Positions 16,190 through 24,715 of a DNA stretch of 49,022 bases are shown here, piece after piece. The notes under the pieces were generated by a model. The model saw only the letters and a list, made by a program, of their open reading frames with translations. It did not search any database and had not been told where the DNA came from. Origin of the DNA: an uncultured Microbacterium sp. (GTDB taxonomy: Bacteria > Actinomycetota > Actinomycetes > Actinomycetales > Microbacteriaceae); assembly GCF_943912325.1 (NCBI RefSeq), contig NZ_CALTTX010000012.1, positions 1-49,022 of the forward strand, given 5' to 3'. Position numbers and translations under genes: made by a program. How positions within the stretch are numbered: the stretch's first letter is position 1; every line of letters begins with the position of its first letter.

Positions 16190-17563
16190 CCCGATGCCGC
16201 GCCCCCGCAGGCCACGCACGTGGGCGTGCGCTCGGACCACCGGCATCCCCTCGCTCCCGCTTCGCGCCCCCGTGTCGGCTCGCGCGCTCCTCTCTTGCTC
16301 GGCCCGGCCCTCGTCGCCGGGGTCGCCTACCTCGATCCCGGCAACGTCGCGGCGAACATGACCGCCGGGGCGCAGTTCGGCTACCTGCTCGTGTGGGTCG
16401 TCGTGCTCGGCAACCTCATCGCGTGGCTCGTGCAGTACCTCTCGGCAAAGCTCGGCGTCGTGACCGGCAGGAGCCTGCCCGAGCTGCTCGGCGAGCGCCT
16501 GCGTCGGCCGTGGGCGCGGCGCGCGTACTGGCTGCAGGCCGAGCTCGTCGTCATGGCGACCGATATCGCCGAAGTCATCGGCGGGGCGATCGCGCTGCAC
16601 CTGCTCTTCGGCGTTCCGCTCGTGTGGGGTGGCGCGATCACGGGCGCCGTGTCGATCGTGCTGCTCACGGTGCACGCCCGTCGCGGGGCGCGCGCGTTCG
16701 AGGCCGCGATCATCGCGCTGCTCGCCATCATCGTCGTGGGATTCGGCGCCGGCATCCTGTTCGCCCCGCCCGACGCGGGCGCGGTGCTCGGCGGTCTCGT
16801 GCCGCGCTTCGAGGGGACCGGTTCGGTGTTGCTCGCGGCATCCATCCTCGGCGCGACCGTCATGCCGCACGCGATCTATGCGCACAGCGCGCTCGCGCGC
16901 GACCGTTTCGCCCCCGCAAGCGCACCCACCGCTCTCGCCGAATCGCCGACGGGAGCCGCGCGCGAAGGCGCCAACGCGCGACCCAGCGACGCAATCCCGC
17001 GACCGGATGCCGCAACGCACCGGATCCTGCGCGCGACCCGCTGGGACGTCACGATCGCCCTCGTCGTGGCGGGTGCGATCAACCTCGTCATGCTGCTCGT
17101 CGCCGCTGCGGCGCTCGTGGGAGTGCCCGGCACCGACACGCTCGAGGGTGCCTACGCGGCGCTTCGCGACGGCATCGGGCCCGCCGTCGCCCTGCTCTTC
17201 GGCGTCGGTCTGCTCGCGAGCGGCCTCGCCTCGACCGCCGTCGGCGCGTACGCGGGCGGCGAGGTCATGGCGGGGCTCCTGCGGGTGCGCGTGCCCATGA
17301 TCGTGCGCCGGCTCGTGACGCTCGCCCCCGCGCTCGCGCTGCTCGCCGTCGGCGTCGATCCGACCTGGGCGCTCGTCGTGAGCCAGGTCGTGCTGGCGTT
17401 CGGGATCCCGTTTGCGATCGTCCCGCTCGTGGCGCTCACGGCGGGGCGCGCGCTCGGCGGATTCCGCAACCGCGCACTCACGACGGCGCTCGGCATCGCG
17501 GCATCCATCGTGCTCATCGCGCTCAACGCGGCGTTGCTGTGGCTCGTCGCGACGGGCGCATGA
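16181..17563 (+). CDS. mntH: NRAMP-type manganese/divalent metal importer
   Basis: A 460-residue proton-coupled Mn2+ (Fe2+) importer of the NRAMP family with 10-11 membrane helices. YLDPGNVAANMTAG in helix 1 carries the metal-binding D-P-G-N, and VMPHAIYAHSAL in helix 6 the Met and His ligands; a cytosolic loop of about 45 residues separates helices 6 and 7. Two palindromic operators flank its promoter, and mntR follows 27 bases downstream, so expression is probably shut off when manganese is plentiful. The start codon lies inside an operator; a GTG 13 codons later is a less likely alternative. Confidence 0.92.
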   Translation: MPKPDAAPPQATHVGVRSDHRHPLAPASRPRVGSRAPLLLGPALVAGVAYLDPGNVAANMTAGAQFGYLLVWVVVLGNLIAWLVQYLSAKLGVVTGRSLPELLGERLRRPWARRAYWLQAELVVMATDIAEVIGGAIALHLLFGVPLVWGGAITGAVSIVLLTVHARRGARAFEAAIIALLAIIVVGFGAGILFAPPDAGAVLGGLVPRFEGTGSVLLAASILGATVMPHAIYAHSALARDRFAPASAPTALAESPTGAAREGANARPSDAIPRPDAATHRILRATRWDVTIALVVAGAINLVMLLVAAAALVGVPGTDTLEGAYAALRDGIGPAVALLFGVGLLASGLASTAVGAYAGGEVMAGLLRVRVPMIVRRLVTLAPALALLAVGVDPTWALVVSQVVLAFGIPFAIVPLVALTAGRALGGFRNRALTTALGIAASIVLIALNAALLWLVATGA

Positions 17564-17578
17564 ACCGGGCCGCCCCGG

Positions 17579-17584
17579 TAGCCT
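17579..17584 (+). promoter_or_regulatory. -10 box (TAGCCT) for mntR
   Basis: TAGCCT lies 6 bases before the GTG at 17591, in the 27-bp gap after mntH, suggesting mntR has its own leaderless transcript besides read-through from mntH. Confidence 0.5.
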
Positions 17585-17590
17585 GGGCGC

Positions 17591-18238
17591 GTGCCCTCCA
17601 CCGACGCCGCCGACGATTACCTCAAGGCGATCTGGCAGCACACCGAGTGGCAGAACGAGCGCATCACGCCGTCGCAGCTCGCCGCCCAGCTGGGCCTCGC
17701 GCCCTCGAGCGTGACCGAGATGGTGCGCAAGCTCGCGGGTCTCGGGCTCGTCAGCCACGAGCGCTACGGGCCGATCTCGCTCACACCAGCGGGCTTGCGC
17801 CACGCGGCGGGGGTCGTGCGTCGGCACCGGTTGATCGAGACGTGGCTCGTGCGCGAGTTCGGCTACGGCTGGGACGAAGTGCACGACGAAGCCGAAGTGC
17901 TCGAGCACACGATCAGCGACCGCCTGCTCGATGGCATCGACAAGCGGCTGGGGCGGCCGCAGTTCGATCCGCACGGAGATGCGATTCCGGATGCCTCGGG
18001 GCACGTCGAGCGCGTCGCGTTCGTGCTTCTCGACCAGGCGCCCGCCGGGCACCGCGGAAATGTGCTGCGGGTGAGCGACCGCGATCCGGCGCTGCTGCGG
18101 GCCGTCGAGACGCTCGGTCTCACGGTGGGAGCATCCGTCGTCGTGGGCGTGGAGGGAAGCGTCACGGTCGGCGAGCCGGGCGGCCCTGCGGTGGAGCTTC
18201 CCTCAGGAGCGGCCGAGGCGATCTGGCTCACGGCCTGA
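17591..18238 (+). CDS. mntR: DtxR/MntR-family metal-dependent repressor
   Basis: A 215-residue regulator. Residues 5-70 are the winged helix (DDYLKAIWQ, then QLAAQLGLAPSSVTEMVRKL and LVSHERYGPISLT), residues 70-140 the metal-binding dimerisation domain (RRHRLIETWLVREFGYGWDEVHDEAEVLEH with its His/Glu/Asp ligands, and LGRPQFDPHG), and the end a small SH3-like FeoA domain. With metal bound it should recognise the TTTCGG/CCGAAA palindromes at mntH. It lies 27 bases downstream of mntH. The Mn versus Fe preference is inferred from the neighbour. Confidence 0.9.
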   Translation: MPSTDAADDYLKAIWQHTEWQNERITPSQLAAQLGLAPSSVTEMVRKLAGLGLVSHERYGPISLTPAGLRHAAGVVRRHRLIETWLVREFGYGWDEVHDEAEVLEHTISDRLLDGIDKRLGRPQFDPHGDAIPDASGHVERVAFVLLDQAPAGHRGNVLRVSDRDPALLRAVETLGLTVGASVVVGVEGSVTVGEPGGPAVELPSGAAEAIWLTA

Positions 18239-18271
18239 GGCATCCGTCTCGCTCGGCATCCGTCCCCGTCG

Positions 18272-18287
18272 GCGGTAGAAAAACCGC
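18272..18287. terminator. short hairpin between convergent mntR and SDR genes
   Basis: GCGGT and ACCGC are 5-bp arms around AGAAAA, giving a T-rich loop on the minus strand. It sits in the 52-bp gap between the two stops and could terminate in both directions, though the stem is short. Confidence 0.4.
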
Positions 18288-18290
18288 GCC

Positions 18291-19280
18291 TCAGCGCCCG
18301 CGCCCGCGCAGCCAGCCGCGGTCGGCCCACCGGGGCCGCGTGCCGCGCTTGAGCGGCCACTCGTAGCGCGTCGCGCTCTCGGCGAGCTCCCACACGCGCG
18401 AGCCGAGCTCGATGCTGCGGGTATAGGCCGCCGCCCGCACGTGCACGGGCTCGCCGCGCAACGTGCGCCGCGGGCCGATGTAGTCACCCGAGTGCACATC
18501 GGGGTCGATCAGCGCGCGCACGGGCGCCCACGCGCCGCGCTCTTTCGATTGGGTGACGGCGGCCTGCAACCCGTCGACGAGCTGCGTACGTCGGCTCGGC
18601 TCGTTGACGCCGCGCACGACCGCCGTGCGCCCCGAGACCGAGAACCCCGGGTGCGCGACGACGCTGCCGACGGGGATGGATGCTTCGACGAGCCGTCGAT
18701 GCGCCTCGAACCCGAGCGCCATCGCGACGACCTTCGACTGCACGTACGCGCGCCACGGCGAGTAGCGCTCGCGCAACTGCGCGTCGACGGGGTCGTAGCG
18801 CCACATCGAGGTCGAGATGCTGCCGAGCCATACGATGCGGCCGCGCGCCGCGGCGAGGGGAAGCAGCAGTTCGCCCGCGAGCGCCCAGTGTCCGAGCGCG
18901 TTGGTCGCGAGCACGAGTTCGTTGCCCTCGCGATTCTCATCGCGCGTGCGCGGCGGGTGCACGATCCCGGCGTTGAGCAACAGGCCGTCGAGCTTCTTGC
19001 GCGTGCGCACGGTCGCGGCCGCGGCTCGGACCGAGCCGAGGTTCGATGTGTCGAGCAAGAGGGATTCGACGGATGCCCCGGGTACACGCCGCTCGATCGC
19101 CGCCCGCGCCCGCTGAAGCCTGTTGGGGTTGCGGCCGCTCAAGATCACGTGTGCGCCAGCGCCCGCGAGCTGCTCCGATGCAAAGAAGCCGATCCCCGCG
19201 TTTCCGCCCGTGACGAGGTAGGTCCGGCCCTCGAGGTCGGGCAGATTGGTCGGGTCCCAGGGGGAGCTGTCGCGGCTCAC
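18291..19280 (-). CDS. short-chain dehydrogenase/reductase (SDR)
   Basis: A 329-residue NAD(P)-dependent oxidoreductase with a Rossmann fold. TYLVTGGNAGIG is the dinucleotide-binding loop, LLLNAGIV the stabilising NAG motif, and YVQSKVV the YxxxK active site, with WLGSIS placing the catalytic Ser. The layout resembles retinol dehydrogenase/WW-oxidoreductase-like SDRs (N-terminal LPDLEGRTYLVTGG). The C-terminal tail is Arg/Trp-rich. The GTG start at 19280 lies 7 bases after a TATCGT box. The substrate is unknown. It is a single gene, divergent from the NagD-type gene. Confidence 0.85.
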   Translation of the reverse strand: MSRDSSPWDPTNLPDLEGRTYLVTGGNAGIGFFASEQLAGAGAHVILSGRNPNRLQRARAAIERRVPGASVESLLLDTSNLGSVRAAAATVRTRKKLDGLLLNAGIVHPPRTRDENREGNELVLATNALGHWALAGELLLPLAAARGRIVWLGSISTSMWRYDPVDAQLRERYSPWRAYVQSKVVAMALGFEAHRRLVEASIPVGSVVAHPGFSVSGRTAVVRGVNEPSRRTQLVDGLQAAVTQSKERGAWAPVRALIDPDVHSGDYIGPRRTLRGEPVHVRAAAYTRSIELGSRVWELAESATRYEWPLKRGTRPRWADRGWLRGRGR

Positions 19281-19287
19281 GGGTCAC

Positions 19288-19293
19288 ACGATA
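19288..19293 (-). promoter_or_regulatory. -10 box (TATCGT) for the SDR gene
   Basis: TATCGT lies 7 bases before the GTG at 19280. Confidence 0.4.
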
Positions 19294-19376
19294 CGCGCAG
19301 ACCCCCGGCATCCATTCGCCAACGCGCTCACAGCGTGACGTCGCTCCCCCGAAACCGCCCCACAACCCCCGCCCGG

Positions 19377-19382
19377 TAGGAT
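19377..19382 (+). promoter_or_regulatory. -10 box (TAGGAT) for the HAD-IIA gene
   Basis: TAGGAT lies 6 bases before the ATG at 19389. Confidence 0.5.
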
Positions 19383-19388
19383 GAGCGC

Positions 19389-20207
19389 ATGCGGACCCGA
19401 GCCGAGATCGACTGCTGGCTGACCGACATGGACGGCGTGCTCGTCCACGAGAACCGGGCGATTCCCGGCGCCTCCGAACTGCTCGCGCAGTGGCGCGCGC
19501 AGGGCACTCCGTTCCTCGTGCTGACGAACAACTCGATCTTCACGCGCCGCGACCTCGCCGCGCGGCTGCGCGCCTCGGGGCTCGACGTGCCCGAAGACGC
19601 GATCTGGACGTCGGCCCTCGCGACCGCCGACTTCTTGAAGCAGCAGGCCCCTGGGGCATCCGTCTTCGTCATCGGCGAAGCGGGCCTCACGACGGCGCTG
19701 CACGAAGCGGGCTTCATCATGACCGAGACGATGCCCGATTACGTCGTCGTCGGCGAGACCCGCAACTACTCGTTCGAGGCGATCACGAAGGCGATCCGGT
19801 TCATCGGGCAGGGTGCGCGGTTCATTGCGACGAATCCGGATGCCACGGGGCCGAGCGCCGAGGGCGTGCTGCCCGCGACCGGCGCGATCACGGCCCTCAT
19901 CACCAAGGCGATCGGCAAAGAGCCCTACGTCGTCGGCAAGCCGAACCCCATGATGTTCCGCTCGGCGCTCAACCGGATCGGTGCACACTCCGAGACGACC
20001 GGCATGATCGGCGACCGCATGGACACCGACATCGTCGCGGGGATCGAAGCGGGCCTGCACACCGTGCTCGTCATGACGGGGATCAGCGACGAGGCCGAGA
20101 TCGCGCGGTATCCGTTCCGGCCCGACGAGGTGCTGCCGTCGGTCGCGAGCCTCATCGCCGACGAGCCGACCGAGACCGACTTTCCCGAGGAGTCGGCCAT
20201 CGCCTGA
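19389..20207 (+). CDS. HAD-IIA family phosphatase (NagD-like)
   Basis: A 272-residue haloacid-dehalogenase-type phosphatase. LTDMDGVLVHE holds the nucleophilic Asp and general acid, FLVLTNNS is motif II, VVGKPNP the motif III Lys, and MIGDRMDTDIVAG the Mg2+-binding Asp pair. The capping domain between motifs II and III is the C2A type found in NagD, which hydrolyses sugar and nucleoside monophosphates. The substrate here is unknown. A 37-residue membrane peptide gene starts 12 bases after its stop and probably shares its message. Confidence 0.88.
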   Translation: MRTRAEIDCWLTDMDGVLVHENRAIPGASELLAQWRAQGTPFLVLTNNSIFTRRDLAARLRASGLDVPEDAIWTSALATADFLKQQAPGASVFVIGEAGLTTALHEAGFIMTETMPDYVVVGETRNYSFEAITKAIRFIGQGARFIATNPDATGPSAEGVLPATGAITALITKAIGKEPYVVGKPNPMMFRSALNRIGAHSETTGMIGDRMDTDIVAGIEAGLHTVLVMTGISDEAEIARYPFRPDEVLPSVASLIADEPTETDFPEESAIA

Positions 20208-20219
20208 GGTATTGCTCTC

Positions 20220-20333
20220 GTGAGTGAACGCGATCTGCTGTTCGGAGCGACCGCCCTCGTGCTCGTGGGCACGATGGTCGTGTGGGCCGTGGCGTGGTGG
20301 CGCGGCCGCGGCGGTCCGCGCGACGAGGGCTGA
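20220..20333 (+). CDS. 37-residue single-helix membrane peptide
   Basis: A GTG-started frame of 37 codons encodes one hydrophobic helix (LVLVGTMVVWAVAWW) framed by an acidic start (SERDLLFG) and a basic end (RGRGGPRDEG), a sound membrane topology. GAGG overlapping the stop of the phosphatase gene lies 9 bases before the GTG, suggesting coupled translation. It fills the gap between that gene and the convergent ROK gene exactly. The function is unknown; the case rests on the ribosome binding site, the topology and the position. Confidence 0.5.
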   Translation: MSERDLLFGATALVLVGTMVVWAVAWWRGRGGPRDEG

Positions 20334-20340
20334 GCGCGGG

Positions 20341-21267
20341 TCAGGCGAGCACGAGCGCCGCGGCGCCCACGAGGGGCGCGTCTCCCCCGAGGCCCGCGCG
20401 CACGACGCGCGTCGCCTGGGAGTAGGGCAGCGCCGCCGCAGCGCGCAGCGCCGCCTCGACGAGTGAGACGTAGTCGGGCGAGACGTGAGAGAAACCCCCG
20501 CCGACGGCGATGACTTCGAGGTCGATCAGGGTCGCAGCATCCGCCAACACGATCCCCACTCCGCGCGCCGACCGCTCGATCGCGGCGCGCGCGATCTCAT
20601 CACCCGCGGCCGCGTCGCGCCCGAGGTCTTCGCCCTGCGCGCCCTGCCAGCCCTGAGCGCGGGCCCAGCGCACGCTCGCGGGTCCCGAGACGACGTCTTC
20701 GACTGTCGGAACGCCCGCGAACTCGGGCACGTCGAACCCCGCGGGAGCCGCGACCTGCCCGATGTGCCCTGCGTTGCCCGAAGCGCCGCCGATGACGTTG
20801 CCGTCGATCACGACGCCGCCGCCGAGGCCCGTCGACACGATGATCGACATCGACGCGCGAGCGCCGGCCGTCGCGCCCTTCCACGATTCGCCGAGTGCGA
20901 TGCATCCGCCGTCGTGGCGTTGCCGCACCGGCACGTCATAACCGTGCGCCCGCAGCGCCGTGCGCGCCGACTCGGCGAGCCCGAAGCCGCGCACGCCCGG
21001 CATGTTGACGGGAAAGATCTGCTCGGTGCGAAAGTCGATCGGTCCGGCCGACCCGATACCGGCCCCCACGAGCATGGAACCCGCCGGGAGCGCCGCGATG
21101 GCTTCGGCCGTTACAGCCGCGACCGCCGCGGTCAGGGTCGCGGGATCGATGTCGCGACCCGTGGGGCGACGCGAGCGACCGGATGCCTCGACAACCCCCG
21201 CGCGCGAGACGAGGGCGGCCTCGATCTTGGTGCCGCCGAGGTCGATCGCGAGTGCGTATTCGGTCAC
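20341..21267 (-). CDS. ROK family sugar kinase-like protein lacking the zinc cysteines
   Basis: A 308-residue protein of the ROK family (glucokinases, N-acetylmannosamine kinases and related repressors). YALAIDLGGTKIEAAL is the phosphate-1 ATP-binding motif, GAGIGSAGPID and MSIIVSTGLGGGVVID follow the family, and GNAGHIGQV includes the conserved His. The CxCGxxGCxE zinc motif that normally comes next is missing: the stretch DVPEFAGVPTVEDVVSG has no cysteine. Catalysis may still be possible, as some ROK members lack zinc. Its GTG overlaps the pyrE stop as GTGA, so it is the second gene of a pyrE operon. The substrate is unknown. Confidence 0.82.
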   Translation of the reverse strand: MTEYALAIDLGGTKIEAALVSRAGVVEASGRSRRPTGRDIDPATLTAAVAAVTAEAIAALPAGSMLVGAGIGSAGPIDFRTEQIFPVNMPGVRGFGLAESARTALRAHGYDVPVRQRHDGGCIALGESWKGATAGARASMSIIVSTGLGGGVVIDGNVIGGASGNAGHIGQVAAPAGFDVPEFAGVPTVEDVVSGPASVRWARAQGWQGAQGEDLGRDAAAGDEIARAAIERSARGVGIVLADAATLIDLEVIAVGGGFSHVSPDYVSLVEAALRAAAALPYSQATRVVRAGLGGDAPLVGAAALVLA

Positions 21268-21857
21268 TGGGGCTCAAGGCCCAGATCGTCGAGATCGATC
21301 GCTGCGAGCCAGCGCAGCCCGGCCTGCTCGACCGCGGCCTGCGCGCCGGTCTTGCGGTCGACGATCACGGCGACGGCGACGGGCTCGGCACCCTCGCGGC
21401 GCAGCGCCTCGACGGCCTTGAGCGCCGACTGGCCCGTCGTCGAGGTGTCTTCGACGACGACGACGTGCTTGCCGGCGACATCCGCACCCTCGATCTGACG
21501 CCCGCGGCCGTGATCCTTCGGCTCTTTGCGCACGACGAACGCGTCGAGCGGGGCGCCGTCACGCACCGACTCGTGCATGACGGCGTTCGCGATCGGGTCG
21601 GCGCCGAGCGTCAACCCGCCGACCGCCGTGATCGCGCTCGCCTCATCGCCGAGACCCGTGCGGATCAGGTCGAGCATGATCCGCCCGATCGCCGGCGCGG
21701 CGCGGTGGTCGAGCGTGAGCTTGCGCATATCGACGTAGTACGTCGCCTGCTTGCCGCTCGACAGGGTGAAGTCACCGTGGAAGACGGCCTCGTCTTGGAT
21801 GAGCGCGATGAGCGCCTGGCGGTCGGCTTCGAGAGCGGGCGTCGAGGATGCAGTCAC
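21264..21857 (-). CDS. pyrE: orotate phosphoribosyltransferase
   Basis: A 197-residue enzyme that joins orotate to PRPP to make orotidine 5'-phosphate in UMP synthesis. FTLSSGKQATYYVDMR is the N-terminal OPRTase signature, GGLTLGADP and VVRKEPKDHGRG the flexible loop, and VVVVEDTSTTGQSALKAV the PRPP-binding loop. The length is typical. A TAGACT box lies 6 bases before the GTG start, so the message is probably leaderless. It is the first gene of a two-gene operon with the ROK kinase. Confidence 0.93.
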   Translation of the reverse strand: MTASSTPALEADRQALIALIQDEAVFHGDFTLSSGKQATYYVDMRKLTLDHRAAPAIGRIMLDLIRTGLGDEASAITAVGGLTLGADPIANAVMHESVRDGAPLDAFVVRKEPKDHGRGRQIEGADVAGKHVVVVEDTSTTGQSALKAVEALRREGAEPVAVAVIVDRKTGAQAAVEQAGLRWLAAIDLDDLGLEPQ

Positions 21858-21863
21858 GGCACG

Positions 21864-21869
21864 AGTCTA
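21864..21869 (-). promoter_or_regulatory. -10 box (TAGACT) for a leaderless pyrE mRNA
   Basis: TAGACT lies 6 bases before the GTG at 21857. Confidence 0.5.
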
Positions 21870-21906
21870 TTAAGGGTTGCCGGGCACGTGAGGTCAGCGC
21901 GTGAGC

Positions 21907-22885
21907 TCAGCGCGCGAAGCGCTCGCCGAGCCACTCCACCTGGCGACGCCACTGGTGCGCGCCGCCGCCGTCGTGGCCATTGAACGGATAGACCTCGATC
22001 GTGCGGTCGGCCGACCCCAGCGCGTTGTACGCGGCGAAGATGCTCGAGGGCAGCACGACCTCGTCTTTCAGGCCGACCGAGAACAGTGCGGGCGCCGAGA
22101 CGCGCCGGGCGAGCAGAGCGCCGTCGACGTACGACAGCGTCTCGAAAACGCGCGCGGCCTCGTCGCGGTGCGACGCGAGGTACTGCCGAAGCTCGGTGAA
22201 CGGCCCGAACGGCGTCTCGGCGACCGACCGGGGAAAGTCGCACAAGAACGGCACGTCGGGCATGACGGCGGCGACCTGAGGGTGCAGCGCCGCGGCCGCG
22301 ATCGCGATGCCACCACCCTGACTGCCGCCCAAGACGGCGACACGCTCGGGGTCGATCCCGTCGAGAGCAAGGGCGGTGTCGACCGCGCGCACGGCGTCGG
22401 CGTAGACGCGACGGTAGTTAGTACTCGTGCGGATCGTGGATGCCTCGGGTCATGTACCCCGGGATCGCGGGCCCCGACCCGTGCGGGTCGGCCGTCTCGC
22501 CGAGGGTCCACTGGCTGCCCTGACCGCGCGTGTCCATGATCAGGTGGACGTAACCGGATGCGGCCCACGCGAGGTTTTCGTGCGCGTGCCCGCGGCCGCC
22601 GCCGTAGCCGATGTACTGCACGACGACCGGCCGAGGTTCGGTCGCGCCGCGCGGCCGGATGACCCAGCCCTTGACGGGCTCGCCCGCGAAACCCGAGAAG
22701 GTCAGGTCGAACACCTCGAGCTCACTCACGGGTGTGTCGGCCGGCGCGAGCACCGGCTCGGTCGCGGCGGCGCGCGCCTCATCGATCGTCGCGCGCCAGA
22801 ACGCGTCGAGGTCGGCGGGCTCGGCGAGCGCGGGACGATACTCGCGCAGTTCTTCGACGGCCATGTCGGGGTGCCAAGCGGGCAA
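21907..22885 (-). pseudogene. acetyl-xylan esterase/cephalosporin-C deacetylase, frameshifted
   Basis: An alpha/beta-hydrolase of the AXE1 family (deacetylation of xylo-oligosaccharides or cephalosporin C) broken into two frames. The first part, from a TTG at 22885 behind GAGGAG, reads PAWHPDMAVEELREYRP..., then VVQYIGYGGG, GQGSQW and GYMTRGIHDPHEY, and stops at TAA (22418-22420). The second part continues in the next frame with YRRVYADAVRAVDTAL, GGSQGGG (nucleophile Ser), the LKDEVVLPSS acid and the GHDGGG His, ending at 21907. The bases TACTAACTACCG carry one extra A relative to the expected TACTACTACCG; removing it restores a full protein of about 325 residues with an intact triad. Genuine mutation and sequencing error cannot be separated here. 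Confidence 0.85.
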
Positions 22886-23029
22886 TTCTCTCCTCGGTGA
22901 GTGCGCTCGGGGTGGGGGTGTCACGTGGGCAACCGCTTTCGCGGCACGACCGACATGCTAGCGCGGCCGGTCCACCGCGAGCTCGCGCGTGCCGCGGGGC
23001 GAAACCCCCGGCATCCACTCCTCACTAAC

Positions 23030-23096
23030 GTCGCAGAATTGCGCCCCGGTCGCAGGATTCGTGACGGATGCTGCGACCGAAGCGACATCCTGCGAC
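23030..23096. repeat. dispersed palindromic element A, copy 1
   Basis: Four 10-bp half-sites at an exact 19-bp period: GTCGCAGAAT (23030), GTCGCAGGAT (23049), ATGCTGCGAC (23068) and ATCCTGCGAC (23087), the last two in reverse orientation, each separated by 9 bases. It lies between the divergent esterase and exonuclease genes. Confidence 0.85.
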
Positions 23097-23134
23097 CGAA
23101 GCGCCACCGAACCGCCCCCCGCATCCACTCGCCG

Positions 23135-23140
23135 TAGGCT
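23135..23140 (+). promoter_or_regulatory. -10 box (TAGGCT) for the exonuclease III gene
   Basis: TAGGCT lies 7 bases before the ATG at 23148. Confidence 0.45.
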
Positions 23141-23147
23141 GGATCTC

Positions 23148-23993
23148 ATGCGCCTCGCCACCTGGAACGTCAACTCGATCCGCGCGCGCGTCGTGCGCAC
23201 CGTGGAGTTCTGCGTGCGCGAAGACATCGATGTGCTCGCGATGCAAGAGATCAAGTGCAAGCCCGAGCAGTTCCCCTACGCGGCGTTCGAAGAGGCGGGT
23301 TACGAAGTCGTCGCGCACGGGCACAACCAATGGAACGGCGTCGCGATCGCGAGCCGCCTGCCGATCGACGACGTGCAGACCGCTTTTGCCGGCATGCCCG
23401 GGTTCAAGAAGGGCTATGAGGGGCCGGATGCTCCGCAAGAGGCCCGGGCGCTCGGTGCCCTGATCGACGGCATCCGCGTGTGGTCGCTGTACGTTCCCAA
23501 CGGCCGCGCCCTCGATGACCCGCACTATCTCTACAAGCTCGATTGGCTCGGCGCTCTCGCCGACCACACGCGCGCGGAGCTCGCGCAGAACCCCGACCTG
23601 CCGCTCGCGCTCGTCGGCGACTTCAACATCTGCCCGACCGACGCCGACAACGGCGACCCCGGGATCGTCGAGGGCGTAACGACCCACGTCTCGCCGGCCG
23701 AGCGTGCCGCGTTCCAGGCACTGCTCGACGCGGGGCTGAGCGACACCGTGCGTCCGCTCATCCCGACCGGGTTCACGTATTGGGACTATCAGCAGCTGAA
23801 GTTCCCCCGCAACGAGGGGCTGCGGATCGACTTCATCCTCGGCTCGCACGCCTTTGCCGCACAGGTCGCGGGGGCGCAGATCGCGCGCGACGAGCGCAAG
23901 GGCGAGATCCCGAGCGATCACGTGCCCGTCGTCGTCGACCTCGCGCTCGATCAGCCCGGCGACGACGACGACGTGCCGATGATCTTCGGCTGA
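23148..23993 (+). CDS. xth: exodeoxyribonuclease III (AP endonuclease, Xth family)
   Basis: A 281-residue Mg2+-dependent DNA repair nuclease that cuts at abasic sites and trims 3' ends. LATWNVNSIRAR (metal/Asn), MQEIK (catalytic Glu), YVPNGR, VGDFNICPTD (Asp and Asn) and SDHVPVVVDL (catalytic His) are all present in order. TFYWD-type residues (TGFTYWDYQ) match the Xth active-site tyrosine region. The ATG at 23148 gives the family-typical first residues MRLATWN. It is a single gene with repeat element A in its upstream region. Confidence 0.93.
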   Translation: MRLATWNVNSIRARVVRTVEFCVREDIDVLAMQEIKCKPEQFPYAAFEEAGYEVVAHGHNQWNGVAIASRLPIDDVQTAFAGMPGFKKGYEGPDAPQEARALGALIDGIRVWSLYVPNGRALDDPHYLYKLDWLGALADHTRAELAQNPDLPLALVGDFNICPTDADNGDPGIVEGVTTHVSPAERAAFQALLDAGLSDTVRPLIPTGFTYWDYQQLKFPRNEGLRIDFILGSHAFAAQVAGAQIARDERKGEIPSDHVPVVVDLALDQPGDDDDVPMIFG

Positions 23994-24034
23994 GCGAACG
24001 AGCGCGAGCCCATGAGCGTGAGCGGGATGAGCGA

Positions 24035-24715
24035 ATGGGGGTGCTGAGCGTGCGCCCCAGCATCCTGCGGCCGCTGCCGCTCGACGCCGCGGGTCAGCGC
24101 CGCGATCTCGCACTCGCGGGCGGGGTGCTGCTGATCGCGCTCGTGAGCCTCATGCTCGGCGCGGTCGCGGGGCTCTACGGCGCGGCGCAAGCACCCCTCG
24201 GGTACGGCGTCGCCTACGCCTTCGCCCTTGCGCTGCCGCTCGCGGTGCGCCGGCGGTGGCCCGGAGTCGTCGCCTTCGTCGTCGCGATCGTGTACTTCAC
24301 GGGGGTTTCGCTCTCGATTCCCGAATACATCGTCGGCAACATCGCGGTGTTTCTCGGCTTCTACTCGGTGGGCGCGTGGTCGCCAGACCGGCGGCGAGCC
24401 GTCGTCGTGCGCGCGCTCATCACCGTGGGCATGTTCGTGTGGTTGCTCGTGGCGCTCGTGCTCGCGGCCTCGGCCTCATCGGCATCGGGCTCGCCGGGAG
24501 CCGTGTCGGGCGCGGCCTCGCCGTATGTCGCCCAATCGATGCTCGCGGTGCTGATCAACCTGATGTACTTCGAGCAACGAGCGCACGACGAGAGCGTTGT
24601 ATTCGCCGTCGCGGTCGGCATCGATGCGGTCGGCCCACGCCGACCACCAGTTGCGGGTGTCGGCGAGGGCCGCGTCGACGTCGAGCACGGCGGGGGTGTG
24701 CCGATACGAGCGTGA
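24035..24715 (+). pseudogene. sensor histidine kinase, N-terminal membrane half only
   Basis: The first 180 residues or so match the membrane sensor region of actinobacterial two-component kinases (DUF7134-like): four or five helices with LALPLAVRRRWPGVVAF and GAWSPDRRRAVVVRAL between them, ending in LAVLINLMYF. There the kinase sequence breaks off at about 24571; the remaining 47 codons are simply the reverse strand of the truncated GH15 gene. The histidine-containing and ATPase domains are absent, and no response regulator gene follows. The ATG at 24035 is the likely start, with a GTG two codons later as an alternative. Confidence 0.75.

Noticed and set aside
15962..18052. 696-codon open frame antisense to mntH and mntR
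   Set aside because: Low-complexity Arg/Asp/Glu/His translation; overlaps three well-supported genes.
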